Of a DNA stretch of 64,000 nucleotides, positions 16,231-28,126 are shown in pieces. Within the stretch, counting starts at the first letter, position 1. Each line of letters starts with the position of its first letter. The stretch covers positions 1,299,501-1,363,500 of the forward strand of contig JAJTWR010000044.1 of assembly GCA_021613335.1 (NCBI GenBank), given 5' to 3'. The notes under the pieces are model-generated. The model was not told where the DNA came from. It ran no database searches and worked only from the letters and a program-made list of their open reading frames with translations. The DNA comes from Whitmania pigra. Taxonomy: Eukaryota > Annelida > Clitellata > Hirudinida > Haemopidae. The translations under genes were made by a program, and so were the position numbers.

Positions 16231-16253
16231 TTAAATAGCGTGAAATCACATGA
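16231..16253 (-). promoter_or_regulatory. PAP1 core promoter: TCATGTGA motif and TATA-like box
   Basis: On the minus strand TCATGTGA (16253-16246) is followed 8 bp later by TATTTAA (16237-16231), 40 bp upstream of the ATG. TCATGTGA is the M-box form of an E-box known to bind MITF/TFE-type bHLH-zip proteins. The same arrangement precedes all four PAP genes. Confidence 0.6.
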
Positions 16254-17779
16254 CTTTTTATTTACAAATATTCGATGAAGACATTTGTTTTTCGCTCATT
16301 AATTAATTAGCCCCTTGATGCTTGAGTATGTAACAAGGTGTGTGACTTCGAAACGAATTTGCATAATCATCGTTATCACAATTGCGATTGCTAGGCGAAT
16401 ATGGGATCAGATGATTAAACGTTGGCGTCAATGTGATGCAACAGGATTTTAAGAATTCTTTTCAGGCGGAGGACAGGTCGAGGAAGAAATGTTTCACGGT
16501 GCCTCGAAAAAGGTGTGTCTGGGTGGGCTTCACAGGTGGATCACTGATGCACTTATGATAGTGCACTCATGTATCATGAGTGTTTTCCATTCACGTCTGA
16601 AAGTTGAAGTGCTTCAATTAGCTCTCGGTTGCTTTAAAATATTTGCAACAGCAGATAATTTATTCTTAATTACCAAAAATCATTTATAATAATTTAATTA
16701 TTAATAAATAATATAAATACAAGAATACATTAATTAAGTTAAATTATTTTAATTCTTATGCAATATTAAGTCAATAAGTTCATTTACTGATCGCTTTTAA
16801 ATAAATAAATTCAATGAGCTTTCTTGATTATTAATATTGTCCATTCATTTACTGTTCATTCAGTTTCAGATAAACTACTGTCAGTTGCAAGTACGAAATA
16901 AGTGAACCATTTAAGAATTTTAAATAAGGATTGAAAAATCAATTGAATTTAAGAAAGAAAATGTTGCATATCTTACTAATAAACTTAGAGAAAAATGAAA
17001 TAATTATATATTTTCTGAACATACCAGCAATAATATATTTTAATATTTATTATTTAGCCATTACTACTTTATCACATGTTGTTTACTAGGATCGGTGTCT
17101 CAGAAAAGCATTTTCTCCTTCGAAAGTAACATGAAATAATCAAAAGATCCTAATTTCTTAAGCAAACTCTAAAAATCTTTTAACAGAAATTTTGAATATT
17201 ATACATGCCTCCAATAGCGAATACAAGAAAGAACTTGGAATTAATCTGAAATTGAACGCTTGTTGAAATAAAATTCACTTTCACTTTCCGAGGCACATAC
17301 TTTATTCACACCGTGGTTAATTTTAAGTTATTTAGCAGCACACAATTGAAATTAAACATAATTAGAGAAATTATTAATTGGCTTTTATGTACAACTACAA
17401 TTAATTTCTTTTTTTCTTTAAATTATTGCATGACTTATCCATGCACAAGAGATACATTTGTTTCAATTTAACAAAAATTAAACATCTTATCAACAGTTGT
17501 AGAAGTTACTTCATTTAAAGCAAATATAATATATATTTTAAAAAAAAACCAACATTTTATTGAAAACTCTGAATAAAGATGAAGCCACAATTATTTTATA
17601 ACTTTATCAATCTGAGTGTTTGTTTATTAAAAGAATTTTAAGTAATTCGAAAAAAAATAATTCCAGATGTTTATTCAGAAAAATGCACTTTACAATTACT
17701 TTCAATAAGTAATTAGAATGTCCTGAGATAAAAAAATCTTATTTTTGCAGAAAATATCTTCCATTTCAAAACTTAAACG
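16254..17779. other. AT-rich intergenic DNA between PAP1 and PAP2
   Basis: About 1.5 kb with no coding exon recognised. The part next to PAP1 (16380-16600) is less AT-rich and could hold further PAP1 promoter elements. The part next to PAP2 would include its 3' UTR on the minus strand. Confidence 0.5.
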
Positions 17780-20700
17780 TTAGCATTTGAAGCCCTTTGA
17801 TCCTCCATTTTTCTTCTCCACAAATATGGAATCGATGACTTTTCCTTTCTGGAAACAAAAACAATTCTTTAATTATTTGCACATTAAATATTTTTTATTA
17901 ATATATATGAATATTTTTTATGAATGTAGTCACATGCAATTGTTTATATATCAGTAGCGCCCATTCAATAATTTTGGTGCATCCTATGCATATACACAAA
18001 CCTTATAAAAGCACATATTCAGTTTTTAAACTAAACAAGGAAACCATATATTGATACGGTAGATATATTTAAGATATATCTACGTAAATTTGGATATTAA
18101 AAGTTAGAGTCAAAAAGAATGGTTACTACACAGATCCCGGTCTTCTTAACCACTTTAAATATTTATTATGTTATGTTAAGCCTAGCCTGTTTAACTCCGT
18201 AAATCCATTAAATTACATTATTAGTCAGAATCATGTTGACATAATTTAAAAGATTTTTAGGATAAATGAAGTAACCTTATCAACGGAAACATGTTCAATT
18301 GAGATTTGAGTCTTGCTTTCCACCTTCATTACGGTGTATCCGTGGTCAAGTGAACGGAAAGCACTCCAATCCATTGGATTTGTAACAAATTCAGAAGCCC
18401 TTTCTTTGTTTCCCTTTGAAATAATTTGCAGGAAATTATAGCGTGTCCGTAATTATTTTATTTAAACACATGTTCATAACATTTATAATCTCAACTTATC
18501 CTACAACTTATCTGATCACTGCTGGTCTCTTGCTGTAGCGACCAATCATTAATTATTCAGTTTTTATACAATGGCACATGCTTATTATAGATATACCATA
18601 TATGTACAATCATAGATAATTAAGTAATTATCGAACACATACTGTTTCTATTAAAGATATTACAGAGTATTATATACAATTTCCAAAATATTATAAAGTC
18701 ATTCAATTTGTTGAACTTGATCACCATTAAAGTTCTTCACTATTTGTACTTACTCCTGATCCTGTATTAATGTGAATTGGAGCTCTTGGATATTTGTAAG
18801 GATTGCTAGAAGATCCATTGCAAACCTGATGAAATGAAGGAGTGCGTTGATGACATTGAAAATCTCAATTGAATTTAAACTCACCTTGTGATTGTAAACA
18901 GGCCAGGTGCGTTCGTATGAATTCATGTGACCCTGGAAGTGAATGTCCACTCCATTGGCATACAAAAGGTTTTCCATCCCGTATTCGTATGCATCTTTCT
19001 GTCCCACTCTAATCTGATCACACAAATATAATCATTAACGATGATTAAATCTCAACATCCAATCAAACTAATAATAATAATAATAAATTTATAAAGCGCC
19101 ATGTCTTTGCTGTTTCCTGAGTAGAAACAAAACAAAAATAAATACTGACCATATTTTCCATACTTGAACAGTCTTCTCTCCGAGAAACATTGTTGGAGCA
19201 GTACATGGGTCTGTGACACATGGTAATGATCCAAGGTTGTTTGGCTCTGTTCTCAGGTTTGTTGGCTTCCTTCATGTTTAATAAAGTTTTTTTAAATCTG
19301 GGTAATCATCTAAGTTTAAAAAATATTTTCCAAACCTCCAAATCTTTTTTAAGCCAGTCGTACTGTTTTGGTATTTGAGAATATCCGTAGTCGTTGTAGT
19401 AGTAGAATTCAGAAGAGAATGATACCAAATGTACGGGTCCAATGTTGACGCTAATTAATTGAATAGTATTTTAATGAATTTTTAGACCGTACATTCATAA
19501 GCATAAAAATTGCTTACATTATTCAGATTGTGATAAAATATGATTTATTCTGAATAAAATGGATTTTGTTCATCCTACCTGTAAAACATGCCATCGTTGC
19601 TTCCTCCAGGCATGCTGAATCTGTTCTTGTAGTCGGAAAAATTGCTGAAGGATGACATTTATAATAAAATGGAATATCTTTGGAGTTGAAATGAAAGGAA
19701 CTTGGAACGATTCACTCACTACATCATCTCTCTGTGTCCAGGAGAGGTCATGTAAGGAACGTAAGCTGCGAAGGATTGGGCTTTTTTCATGTAAGAATCT
19801 CCAATCCTGCCGTCATCCTAAAGTAAAAGATTATATTTTCACTTTATAAGTACTCTTGGATTAAGTATTCAAAAACACTAACGTCTTCCAAGTTGTAGGC
19901 AATATCACCTGAAAATAAATTGTGCAATTACAATTTTAGGTAATGAATCTTATATTTGTTGATGTTTTATTAATTTTAAGTAATGAATCTTGGCGCACAA
20001 ATGAAATTCGGTAATAGTTAATATTGTTTGTTAACAATAACAAATATTAAGAATAACAATTGTTAGCAATAACGATCCAACTGACCGACATGGAGGACAG
20101 CATCGAAGTTCTTTTTCTGAGCTTCCTTCTGCAAGTATGGCATCGATACTCCCCCTTCGTTGCCCAAATTTCCGACGATGGCGATGGTTGGATTCCAATC
20201 GTTTCCCTTCTTCTTAGCACGGAATGTGAACACGTCACTCCATCCACCAGTCTCACTCCCGACATGATAGACTAAACGTTCATTGAATTAACCATTAATA
20301 ATTTCATCTTGTTAGGCATATAATAATATGTCAGGCATGATTTCAAAATAATTAAATAAAACGTAACTGCAAATATTTATAAGGAGGTTGAACAAATAAT
20401 AGTGAAATCATTTTTGCGTACCGTAATCGAGGCCTGGGATAAGATCCTTCATGGTAGCACGGTGGATGAACATTTTACGTCTTTCGTATCCTCCATTTTG
20501 ATACAAAGTGGCGCTTCCTTTAATCACCTTGTTCATGATTCCATCTTTCTTTAAGCCGTATTCAACTATTGAGGCTCTGGCGTTATCCATCGTCACCCAC
20601 GTCACAACCATCTGAGTTTCATCATCTGAAAATAGTCAATTTTGTTTTTTGATATTTAATGTTTAATATTTAATGTAAACCGTAATAGTTTCAAAATCAT

Positions 20701-20863
20701 TCTAAATATTTCTTAAAGATTTTTTAAAAATCTTCAACACGAATTGAAACCGAAAGCACCAACGTCCATAAGAGAGATGAATTTGTTCAGGCTGGGTGTA
20801 AACTTCTGGACGGCCTTGGATGCCGAGGCAACCAAGTGTCAAAACAAACGCTAATAGAAACAT
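17780..20863 (-). CDS. PAP2: purple acid phosphatase paralogue with lost metal ligands (probable pseudo-enzyme), 440 aa
   Basis: Exons on the minus strand: 20764-20863, 20422-20625, 20086-20271, 19883-19908, 19720-19817, 19579-19644, 19336-19450, 19150-19269, 18885-19013, 18754-18825, 18276-18413, 17780-17848; total 441 codons, the same 12-exon phases as its neighbours and no internal stop. Signal peptide MFLLAFVLTLGCLGIQG. The fold-defining sequences are kept (GWSDVFTFR, SNFSDY-type and [11 protein letters not shown] segments), but the metal motifs are eroded: GDMG is GNLG (Asp136 to Asn), GNHE is GHRE (Asn200 to His, His201 to Arg) and the final His of GHEH is Asn (GHMN, 336). Still present are GDIAY, MCHRP and the first His of the last motif. 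The C-terminus is shorter and lacks YDCH. A dead hydrolase that still folds and is secreted is the simplest reading; pseudogenisation is unlikely because the long spliced frame is intact. Confidence 0.92.
19070..19102 (-). repeat. Possible SINE/LINE 3' tail in PAP2 intron 8
   Basis: In the minus orientation it reads ATGGCGCTTTATAAATTTAT followed by TTATTATTATT. The GCGCTNTATAAAT word plus a TTA run resembles the tails of the SINE copies at 44.7, 55.3 and 63.0 kb. It is too short for certainty. Confidence 0.35.
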
Positions 20864-20901
20864 GTTTATGTTATCTCAACCGTTACGACACCAATCCATC
20901 C

Positions 20902-20925
20902 TTTATAAATCGATGGGTCATATGA
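20902..20925 (-). promoter_or_regulatory. PAP2 core promoter: TCATATGA motif and TATA box
   Basis: On the minus strand TCATATGA (20925-20918), 8 bp, then TTTATAAA (20909-20902), 39 bp upstream of the ATG. It lies inside the 198-bp patch shared with PAP3. Confidence 0.65.
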
Positions 20926-20966
20926 TCATGGGCGTCTCCTCAGCTAATTAAACATTCAATTCAAGT

Positions 20967-22037
20967 ATTTATAGAATTAATTTATTCATATTTTATTAAT
21001 AAAATATTATGTTATTTGGTAAAAGTGATTGCCAGATAAAAAAAATGAATAGAATAACGAAACCATATTTGCGAATATTTAAAAATATCACAATTTGTTT
21101 AAAAAAATAAAGTTTTTTAAATTAGCAAGTTTTGTTTTAGATTTAACAGATAAAGTGAAATTGTTGTCACTTTTATGAAATTTTGTCCAAAAGCCCATTT
21201 TATTTGTTAACGTAGGTTTTAAATAAGAAGAAAATCATTTATATTGGAACAACAGTATCTTTTGAATGATTTAATTCATTACATTAATCTATTGTTTGTT
21301 TAGGTTATGCTAAGCCGAACGGATATTAACAAAAAATAAAGAGAAAGTGTTTGAGAGGGAGAAATATGTACATGTGTGAAAGTGAGAATATTGAGCAGCG
21401 CTGATTAATTTTAACTCAATTGGCATTTTGCCTTAATATGGAATAATAAAGAATCATGAACATTTTTAAAATGGATCCAATCTTTAGTATCAGCTTTATT
21501 TTAATAATAAATCGCTTTAAGTTACGTAGTTGACACTTAAATATTATAAAGCGCCACCAGGGATTTCCGAGAAATTATGAATATTTACTGTCATTACCTC
21601 GCATAAGTTCTCACCAACACATAATAATTTCTGTATTATTGATACATAAAAATATTTATTAGCTGAAAGTAGCTGAAAGCGGCGATAGTTATCTAAATAT
21701 ATCAAGAGTCTGTCGTTTGTCAAAAGTTTTGATTGGTTAAAATAAACTTGGCCCAGAAAATGAATACAAAATCCAAAATCCTAAATGTATAAATCAAACA
21801 CAAAAAATACATGAATTTTCAGAAAAAAAAAATCTGCGTCAACCCGAGCAACGCTAGGTCGAACAGCCAGTTATTTTTATACAATCCAATGTCTCTTTTA
21901 TTCCAAAACATTTTTCACCCGTTACCCAAGCAAATTAAGCTTTCGGCACAATACTGTACAAAATTGTCAATACACTAAAGAGCGACACTTTTAGCATAAA
22001 TCCCATTTAAAGCGAGAAATAAACTGTACATAAAGGT
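20967..22037. other. AT-rich intergenic DNA between PAP2 and PAP3
   Basis: No gene recognised. A TATAAAGCGCCA word near 21546 resembles the SINE tail seen elsewhere but stands alone. The right-hand end would contain the PAP3 3' UTR. Confidence 0.5.
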
Positions 22038-24921
22038 TTATTCTACATTATTGATTCTTTGGTCTTCCTGGTGTTTGTGGCAGTCATATAAACCTGCTCC
22101 ATGAGCGTGCTTTTCCACCACGATGGAATCAATAACTTTTCCATTCTAGAAAAATTTCGAAATTGTTACAAAGTTAATAATGTTAATAATGTTAAAATAA
22201 ATCGTGTTCATAAACATCAGTGACTTGTTAATAGCCTCACTGCACCTCGTGGCCATTTGGAAGTTAATTTAAAGAATGCAGAAAATTCTTTATTAAAAAG
22301 CTCACGTTACCTGCTCTACTGATATTTGATCAAGGAGAATGTGAGTGCTGTTGGCGACTTTCATGATTGTGTAGCCAAACTCCGAGCTTTGAGCTGCACT
22401 CCAATGTGGAAGATCCTTCGGGAAATGATCTTTGGGTTCTTGATTTCCCTGATAAAAAGTATTGTTCGTAATTTCTTAAGGACATGATGAATTTATTTGA
22501 AATAGAAACATTTTTACATAGATACCGATATTTAAAGATTCTTTAATTGCTGAATAATTCTAGTGTTTTCAATAATTGCTAATAAAAATTAATTAACTAA
22601 TACTGACTCCTGCTCCGGTAAGAATATGAATAGGAGCCCTCGGATTCTTGTAAGGGTTTTCAGACGTTCCATTGCAAACCTGATGAAATTGAAATTGGAG
22701 ATTTCATGATGTATTTTCATACTTAAGAAGTGGTCAATGTGGTTAACTTTACTCACGGTGTGGTTGTAAACTGGCCACATGCGTTCGTATGAGTGTTCAT
22801 GACCTTGGAAATGAATGTCAACACCATGCTTGTACAAGAGATCTTCGATGCCATATTCGTGAGTTTTTGGTATTCCAACTCTTAACTTAATGAAAAATTA
22901 TTATGAGCAATTTTTATATAACGAAACATTTAGCTGAGAATTAACTTTACATTATTTTCAACGAATCCGCAATGTTCGCGGTCACCATTGGAGCAATACA
23001 TGGGTCTGTGACACATGGTAATGATCCAAGGCTGTTTGGCTCTGTTCTCAGGTTTATTGGCTTCCTGGTAATTGAAAAATATCTTATTTTATTTTAATGC
23101 ATTTAAACATTTTTAAAGTATAGTGTGATAATTTGTGTAAATAATAGATAATATTGAGCTTAATTAACTTAATTAACCTTTAAATCTTTTTCCAGCCACT
23201 CATATTGCTCAGGAATCAAACCATGGCCATAATTGGTGAAGTAATACAATTCCGAGGAAAATGCAACCAAATGAATTGGTCCGAGGTTTACGCTTGACAA
23301 ATTTTATAAGTAATTATTTTTATGGCTAAAGTTGAATCATTTTTGTTTTACAGTGACTATTCACAAGCATTCACTAAATATTATAAATTCACTAAGTAAA
23401 TTCTATTATAATAGTACAAGTACATTTGTACCTGTAGTATATACCGTGTCCATCCCCTCCTGGCATCGTAAATCGGTTTTTGTAGTTAGAAAAGTTGCTG
23501 ATGGAATAATATGAAATCATTGTTAAAAGAGATTTGATGACAATGACAAAATAGTTATTAATAAATTCAGGACACTAACTACATGTATTCATGATTTCCT
23601 ACGCATGTCATGTATGGAGCGTAGGCAGTAAAAGGCTGAACTTGCTTCATAAAAGCATCTCCTCTACGGCCGTTATTCTGTGAAAATTTAAATCAATTCG
23701 TGACATGGCTATTAAGGAATTGACGTAATTGTTAGCAAGTAATTATAATCTGCTAAAAATTATTTATTTATAAAAATGTTATTTACTCACGTCAAAGAAG
23801 TTATAGGCCAAATCACCTGATCAAACATAATGCAAATTATTATGTCATCCGAAATAATTTAATAAATAAAGCTGTTGAAGTTAGAATAAATTTAGAATAT
23901 ATTATAGCAGCTACTGTTCAACATCGCTATTTAACTAATTATTAAATTGAATTTGTTACATTTTAATAATCTGTCCTTTCTTATCCTTTGCACATATTTA
24001 ATTATTATTTATTTTCCGCAGGTTTTAAAAGCTTTTTGTCATTGCACACCATTAGAAGCTTCACACTCCCAAACACAATTTCATATAGCAAGTTTATAAA
24101 ATTATATATATATAGATTATAAGAGCTAAAAATTATTAAATAACGAATCACTAATGAATTTCATATATACAGTTTGGCATGGCAATATTTAGATTATGAA
24201 ACATCTATAATTAGATTACTAACCAACGTGAAAAACAGCGTCGTATTTTTTGCTCTGAACTCCTTTTTGGAGAGAAGGGGTAGACGCACCTCTCCGGTTT
24301 CCCATGTCCCCAACAATGGCAAACGTCGGACTCCACTTGCTGTCGTTCCTCAGGGCGCGGAAAGTGAAAATTCCACTCCAACCACCGGTCTGACTGCCCA
24401 CATGATAAACTGACAAACAAGTCCGAATGATTCAAAACAGTCGTCTAAAGTAATATTTGATAAATTAAGTAACTGATTCACAACTGACTGTATTCTCGAC
24501 CGGGAACGAGGTCCTTCATGGTGGCACGGTGAATCTGCAACGTACGCCTTTCATATCCGCTGTCTTCGAATACGGTCACGTAACCAACGGAGACTTTATC
24601 CATGACTCCGCCTTCCTTCGAGCCATACTCCACGATGGAACCTTTGGCGACATCAATGGTTACCCACGTCACGAACATTTCTGTTTCATTATCTGAAATC
24701 AGCAAAGAACAAAAGTTCAAAGAAGAGCTTAATATAAAACAAATGTTGCTCATTTGCAAGGTTGTCGACAACATCTTAAGTTATCATAGTATTTATTAAA
24801 TTAAAATTAAAAATCACTAACATCCGTAAGAGAGATGAATTTGTTCAGGCTGGGTGTAAACTTCTGGACGGCCTTGGATGCCGAGGCAACCAAGTGTCAA
24901 AACAAACGCTAATAGAAACAT
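22038..24921 (-). CDS. PAP3: secreted purple acid phosphatase, 12 exons, 451 aa
   Basis: Exons on the minus strand: 24822-24921, 24489-24692, 24224-24409, 23791-23816, 23580-23677, 23432-23497, 23178-23292, 22951-23064, 22757-22885, 22608-22679, 22311-22448, 22038-22145; total 452 codons. Signal peptide and mature start ([16 protein letters not shown]) are encoded by an exon almost identical to that of PAP2. All metal motifs are intact: GDMG, GDLAY, GNHE, MCHRP and GHEH. It should therefore be an active binuclear phosphoesterase acting outside the cytosol. The C-terminal part has GLYDCHKH. Exon 8 is one codon shorter than in PAP1. Apart from exon 1 and its promoter, and stretches of exon 8, it has clearly diverged from PAP2. 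Confidence 0.93.
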
Positions 24922-25024
24922 GTTTATGTTATCTCAACCGTTACGACACCAATCCATCCTTTATAAATCGATGGGTCATATGATCATGGGCGTCTCCTCG
25001 ACTAATTAAACATTCAATTCAAGT
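24827..25024 (-). repeat. 198-bp patch shared with PAP2 (20769-20966)
   Basis: By direct comparison the two segments differ only at two adjacent bases (CTCAGCTAAT versus CTCGACTAAT). The patch spans most of coding exon 1, the 5' UTR, the TATA box, the TCATATGA motif and about 40 bp further upstream. Outside it the sequences diverge at once. Confidence 0.95.
24960..24983 (-). promoter_or_regulatory. PAP3 core promoter: TCATATGA motif and TATA box
   Basis: On the minus strand TCATATGA (24983-24976), 8 bp, then TTTATAAA (24967-24960), 39 bp upstream of the ATG; same layout as PAP2. Confidence 0.65.
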
Positions 25025-26040
25025 GCTTACGGAGTAATATTCATAAAATTATAAAGAGAAGACAGACTGATGATGTTGTTACAAATATTTTAAATGATAA
25101 ACAGGTCATTTAAGTTTAGAAATTTTAGTCAAATTTTATAATGTTCGATTTATTTCATATATTTGTTGCATAAAGCTATATAATTGTGTAGTGATTATGT
25201 AATTGATGTTCACATATAATTTTATATGAATACACAACTAGTAATATAACATATTATTATGGTATTATGCTATAGGTTACTTGGAACAAATGTATTCCGT
25301 AAGTCAAGTTTAAGTATCAAATAAAAAGTTTTAAGAAAATGAAAATTATATTTTAATTACACTAAAGTGAAACCATCTCAATCGGGCAAACTTTCAATTC
25401 ATTGTCAAGATGTTGCTTAACAGACAATATTTTACGACTTTAATTCAATTAGTTGCATTTATTCTTACGCAGGAACAATTTGAAATAATTTCTATTTATT
25501 ATAATTTTAATTATACATTATAATTTAATTTTTCAGTTTGATAAAACCATGATTTTTTTTAGCATATTAAAAAGCAAAATCGTTATAAAAAAATTCTTAA
25601 AAAATTAAAAATTGTATTTATAACTATAAATATCGCTAACAGCTGACGGTGAAACATCGAGAGTAGTGATGGGAGACGTAGATCATGAGTGATGTGAAAT
25701 ATTCGAAATAAGGTTGATTGGCTTACATGCGATAACTCATCACCAACTGAGATAATTCTTTCAGATGACTCTTAATTTCATCCTTGAAAATGTTTAAATT
25801 TACTACACAAGAAATGAAGAAGTAACTTAACAAACTTAAACATAAATAATAGAGTAATGAACTTCACTGAAGCTTTCGTAGAGAAACTCATAAGAATATA
25901 ATATAAATATAATATTAAAATTGAATAAATGTCTAAAGCGAACAATAACAAAGAAAAATGGAAACTGTATTTCGCTAAATTCAAGCTGGGTGAAAAAGTA
26001 AAAATAAAATAAAGAATATTCCACAAGTAACACAAGCATT
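25025..26040. other. AT-rich intergenic DNA upstream of PAP3
   Basis: No gene or clear repeat recognised in about 1 kb. Confidence 0.5.
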
Positions 26041-26130
26041 CCTCCGCGGTCTAATGGCAATCAACTGGTTAACAACCACTTCCGAACTTCCGCCTCAAAC
26101 TGGCAGAATGGATTCAAACCCCTTTGTTTG
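26041..26130 (+). mobile_element. tRNA-like sequence, possible SINE head
   Basis: It contains an A-box-like CGGTCTAATGGC (26047-26058) and, about 50 bp on, a B-box-like GGATTCAAACCCC (26110-26122), the spacing and order of an RNA polymerase III promoter. Flanking DNA does not fold into an obvious tRNA acceptor stem, so a tRNA-derived SINE or tRNA pseudogene fits better than a working tRNA. No second copy was found in the window. Confidence 0.4.
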
Positions 26131-26639
26131 AGCACCGTCCTAATCATCTAGTAATATAAGAAAAGTTAGTAAACAACAATCAAAAAAAATTTAAAATCGC
26201 TGAAAATTCATGTGAAAACAGAAATTGAAATATCTTTAAGAAAATTAAGTCATACTCTTATATTCGAAATGTGGCCATGAAATTTGGAATGCAAATTATT
26301 TTAGGATACTAATGTGGATGCAGTAATGTAAAATGTCTGCAATACTGATATTTTAATAGTATTTGCATGTAACTCTTGTCTCTTGTTCAGTTCCTTATCA
26401 ACTTGTTTATACATATGTATATTACACATACATCAAAAATTTTGTCGCGGTATCAAGTGGGGGGACACCAATAAATCGATAAGACGCAGTGCGCACCAAA
26501 TTTTACTCTAAAAAGTTGAACAGATGAAATTTTGTGAGCGTACTCAAAAAAATTAAACATTGCATACGACGTGGGAACGTACAATCTAAGGTGGAAAAGG
26601 CATAATTGACATCTCAAAGTTTTGAAAAAGCGGGTAGTT

Positions 26640-27260
26640 ATCGAAAGAGACAATTTGGGATTCAGATCTGGAAGGAAATTCCGAGCGCAGAATGAGCTCG
26701 ACGAATCAACAGCTGAGCTGACGTGAGATATGTGAGAGATCCTGTCCAGGCAGGCCATCATGCAGCTGGATGGAACCACTTGCAAAAATGTTCCCAGGCA
26801 AGCTCAACAATCAGAGCGGAAAGGAGGTAGAAAATGGAACAAGATCGAGTCATGAGAGCGGTTCAGACAGCAGATTGAAAGGACGACGTTGGAAAACGTG
26901 ATACAGCGATCTCTTACCCACATCCGGCTTGCCTTCACGATAAAATCAGTGCACGACCAGGGACAAATTTCAGAATTTGGGTTTGATGAAGGACACCGAA
27001 TGCGGGCTCTGCGGCAGAGCCGAGAAATTGCACCATGTGCCCAGCAATTGCACATATGCCCTAGACCGCAGCCGACCCAGAAGAGATAGAGCACTACCCC
27101 TAGGTGCTGATAGAAAGTACCACGGGATCGAGAGTCGCGCTATTCCCGTATTGCGTTCTCGCAAAGAACTGTGGACCAAACCTTCCCGAAAAAAAACAAT
27201 AAATGCATTAAAATCTTGGTGTGAACAAGCCTTTCACGGACCGCTGTAGGCTAATGGGGT
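26640..27260 (+). pseudogene. Decayed non-LTR-type retroelement ORF remnant
   Basis: Frames at 26889-27089 and 26977-27249 together read as a broken version of a C-terminal retroelement segment. IKSVHDQGQISEFG runs, after a frame change, into GLMKDTECGLCGRAEKLHHV and PSNC, then RRDRALPL. In intact relatives a tryptophan- and leucine-rich stretch leads into a CxxC...H...C knuckle followed by a WRH-type motif. Upstream (26690-26880) is non-open but of similar base composition. The copy is dead. The family assignment is from memory of that motif and is tentative. Confidence 0.5.
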
Positions 27261-28126
27261 GGATGGGATCGACATAAGTAGACCAAAGAGATCCTCGCTT
27301 AGTCGATCATTTCAATCCAAATTAACTTGAATTTTGGATCGATGAATGCTTTAGATATCTGAGCAAATAGTAGGTCACTGATTCCTCATGATGTTTTTTA
27401 GTACATTAATTGATGATAGTTTTCAATGAAGAAGAAGAAGCAAAACCTTGGGAAATCAATCCCATTACTTCAACAAAACCCTGAAATAAATGACCATTAT
27501 ATGCAGTTGCCACTGGGGGATACGGACTGCATCTACGCGACTCCACTTTAAGGGCTGGTACCAAATTCTTAACCCTTATATTTTTTGATGTATAACTTGT
27601 TTTTTGCTTGTCAGATTTTGGGCTAACAATTTACGGCTTAGTGTGAAAGTCTTAAATGGTGACACCAACCCTTGTGACGCCACTGATTACATGCACTGAT
27701 CTTATATAGATATATAGATGCATTTTAAGCAAAATTCTTACATTTAAGCGATTGAATTGAAACGGTTGCAAAATCCTGTCAAATATCAAACAATCTGAAC
27801 AGAAAAACTCGAAAGATCGAGGATACCCGGAATTTTTCAGAAATAACAAAGACAAAATTCTCAGAACCTGTCTCTTCTTCAGGCATTATGTGGGTGAGTG
27901 GTAATGTCTAAGATTAAATACACTGAAGTCATCAATTGAGCATGTATAAAAATTTAACTGTCATTTGGATATCAGAAGATGTGTTAAAAATTTACAATAG
28001 TAATCAGTTTCTTCACCTTCCACCTTGTCTTCCACAAAGACATAGTCAAATGAAATGAAAAGTCAAATCAGAGTAAAAAAAAGTCAGAAATGAGTCAAAT
28101 CAATAAAAAATTTTAACTTAAACCAA
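27261..28126. other. Intergenic stretch downstream of PAP4
   Basis: No gene recognised. The part next to 28126 should hold the PAP4 3' UTR on the minus strand. Confidence 0.5.

Noticed and set aside
17780..20863. PAP2 as an ordinary pseudogene
   Set aside because: There are no stops or frameshifts, all splice sites are usable, the promoter boxes are intact and phases close at 441 codons; loss is confined to metal-site residues.
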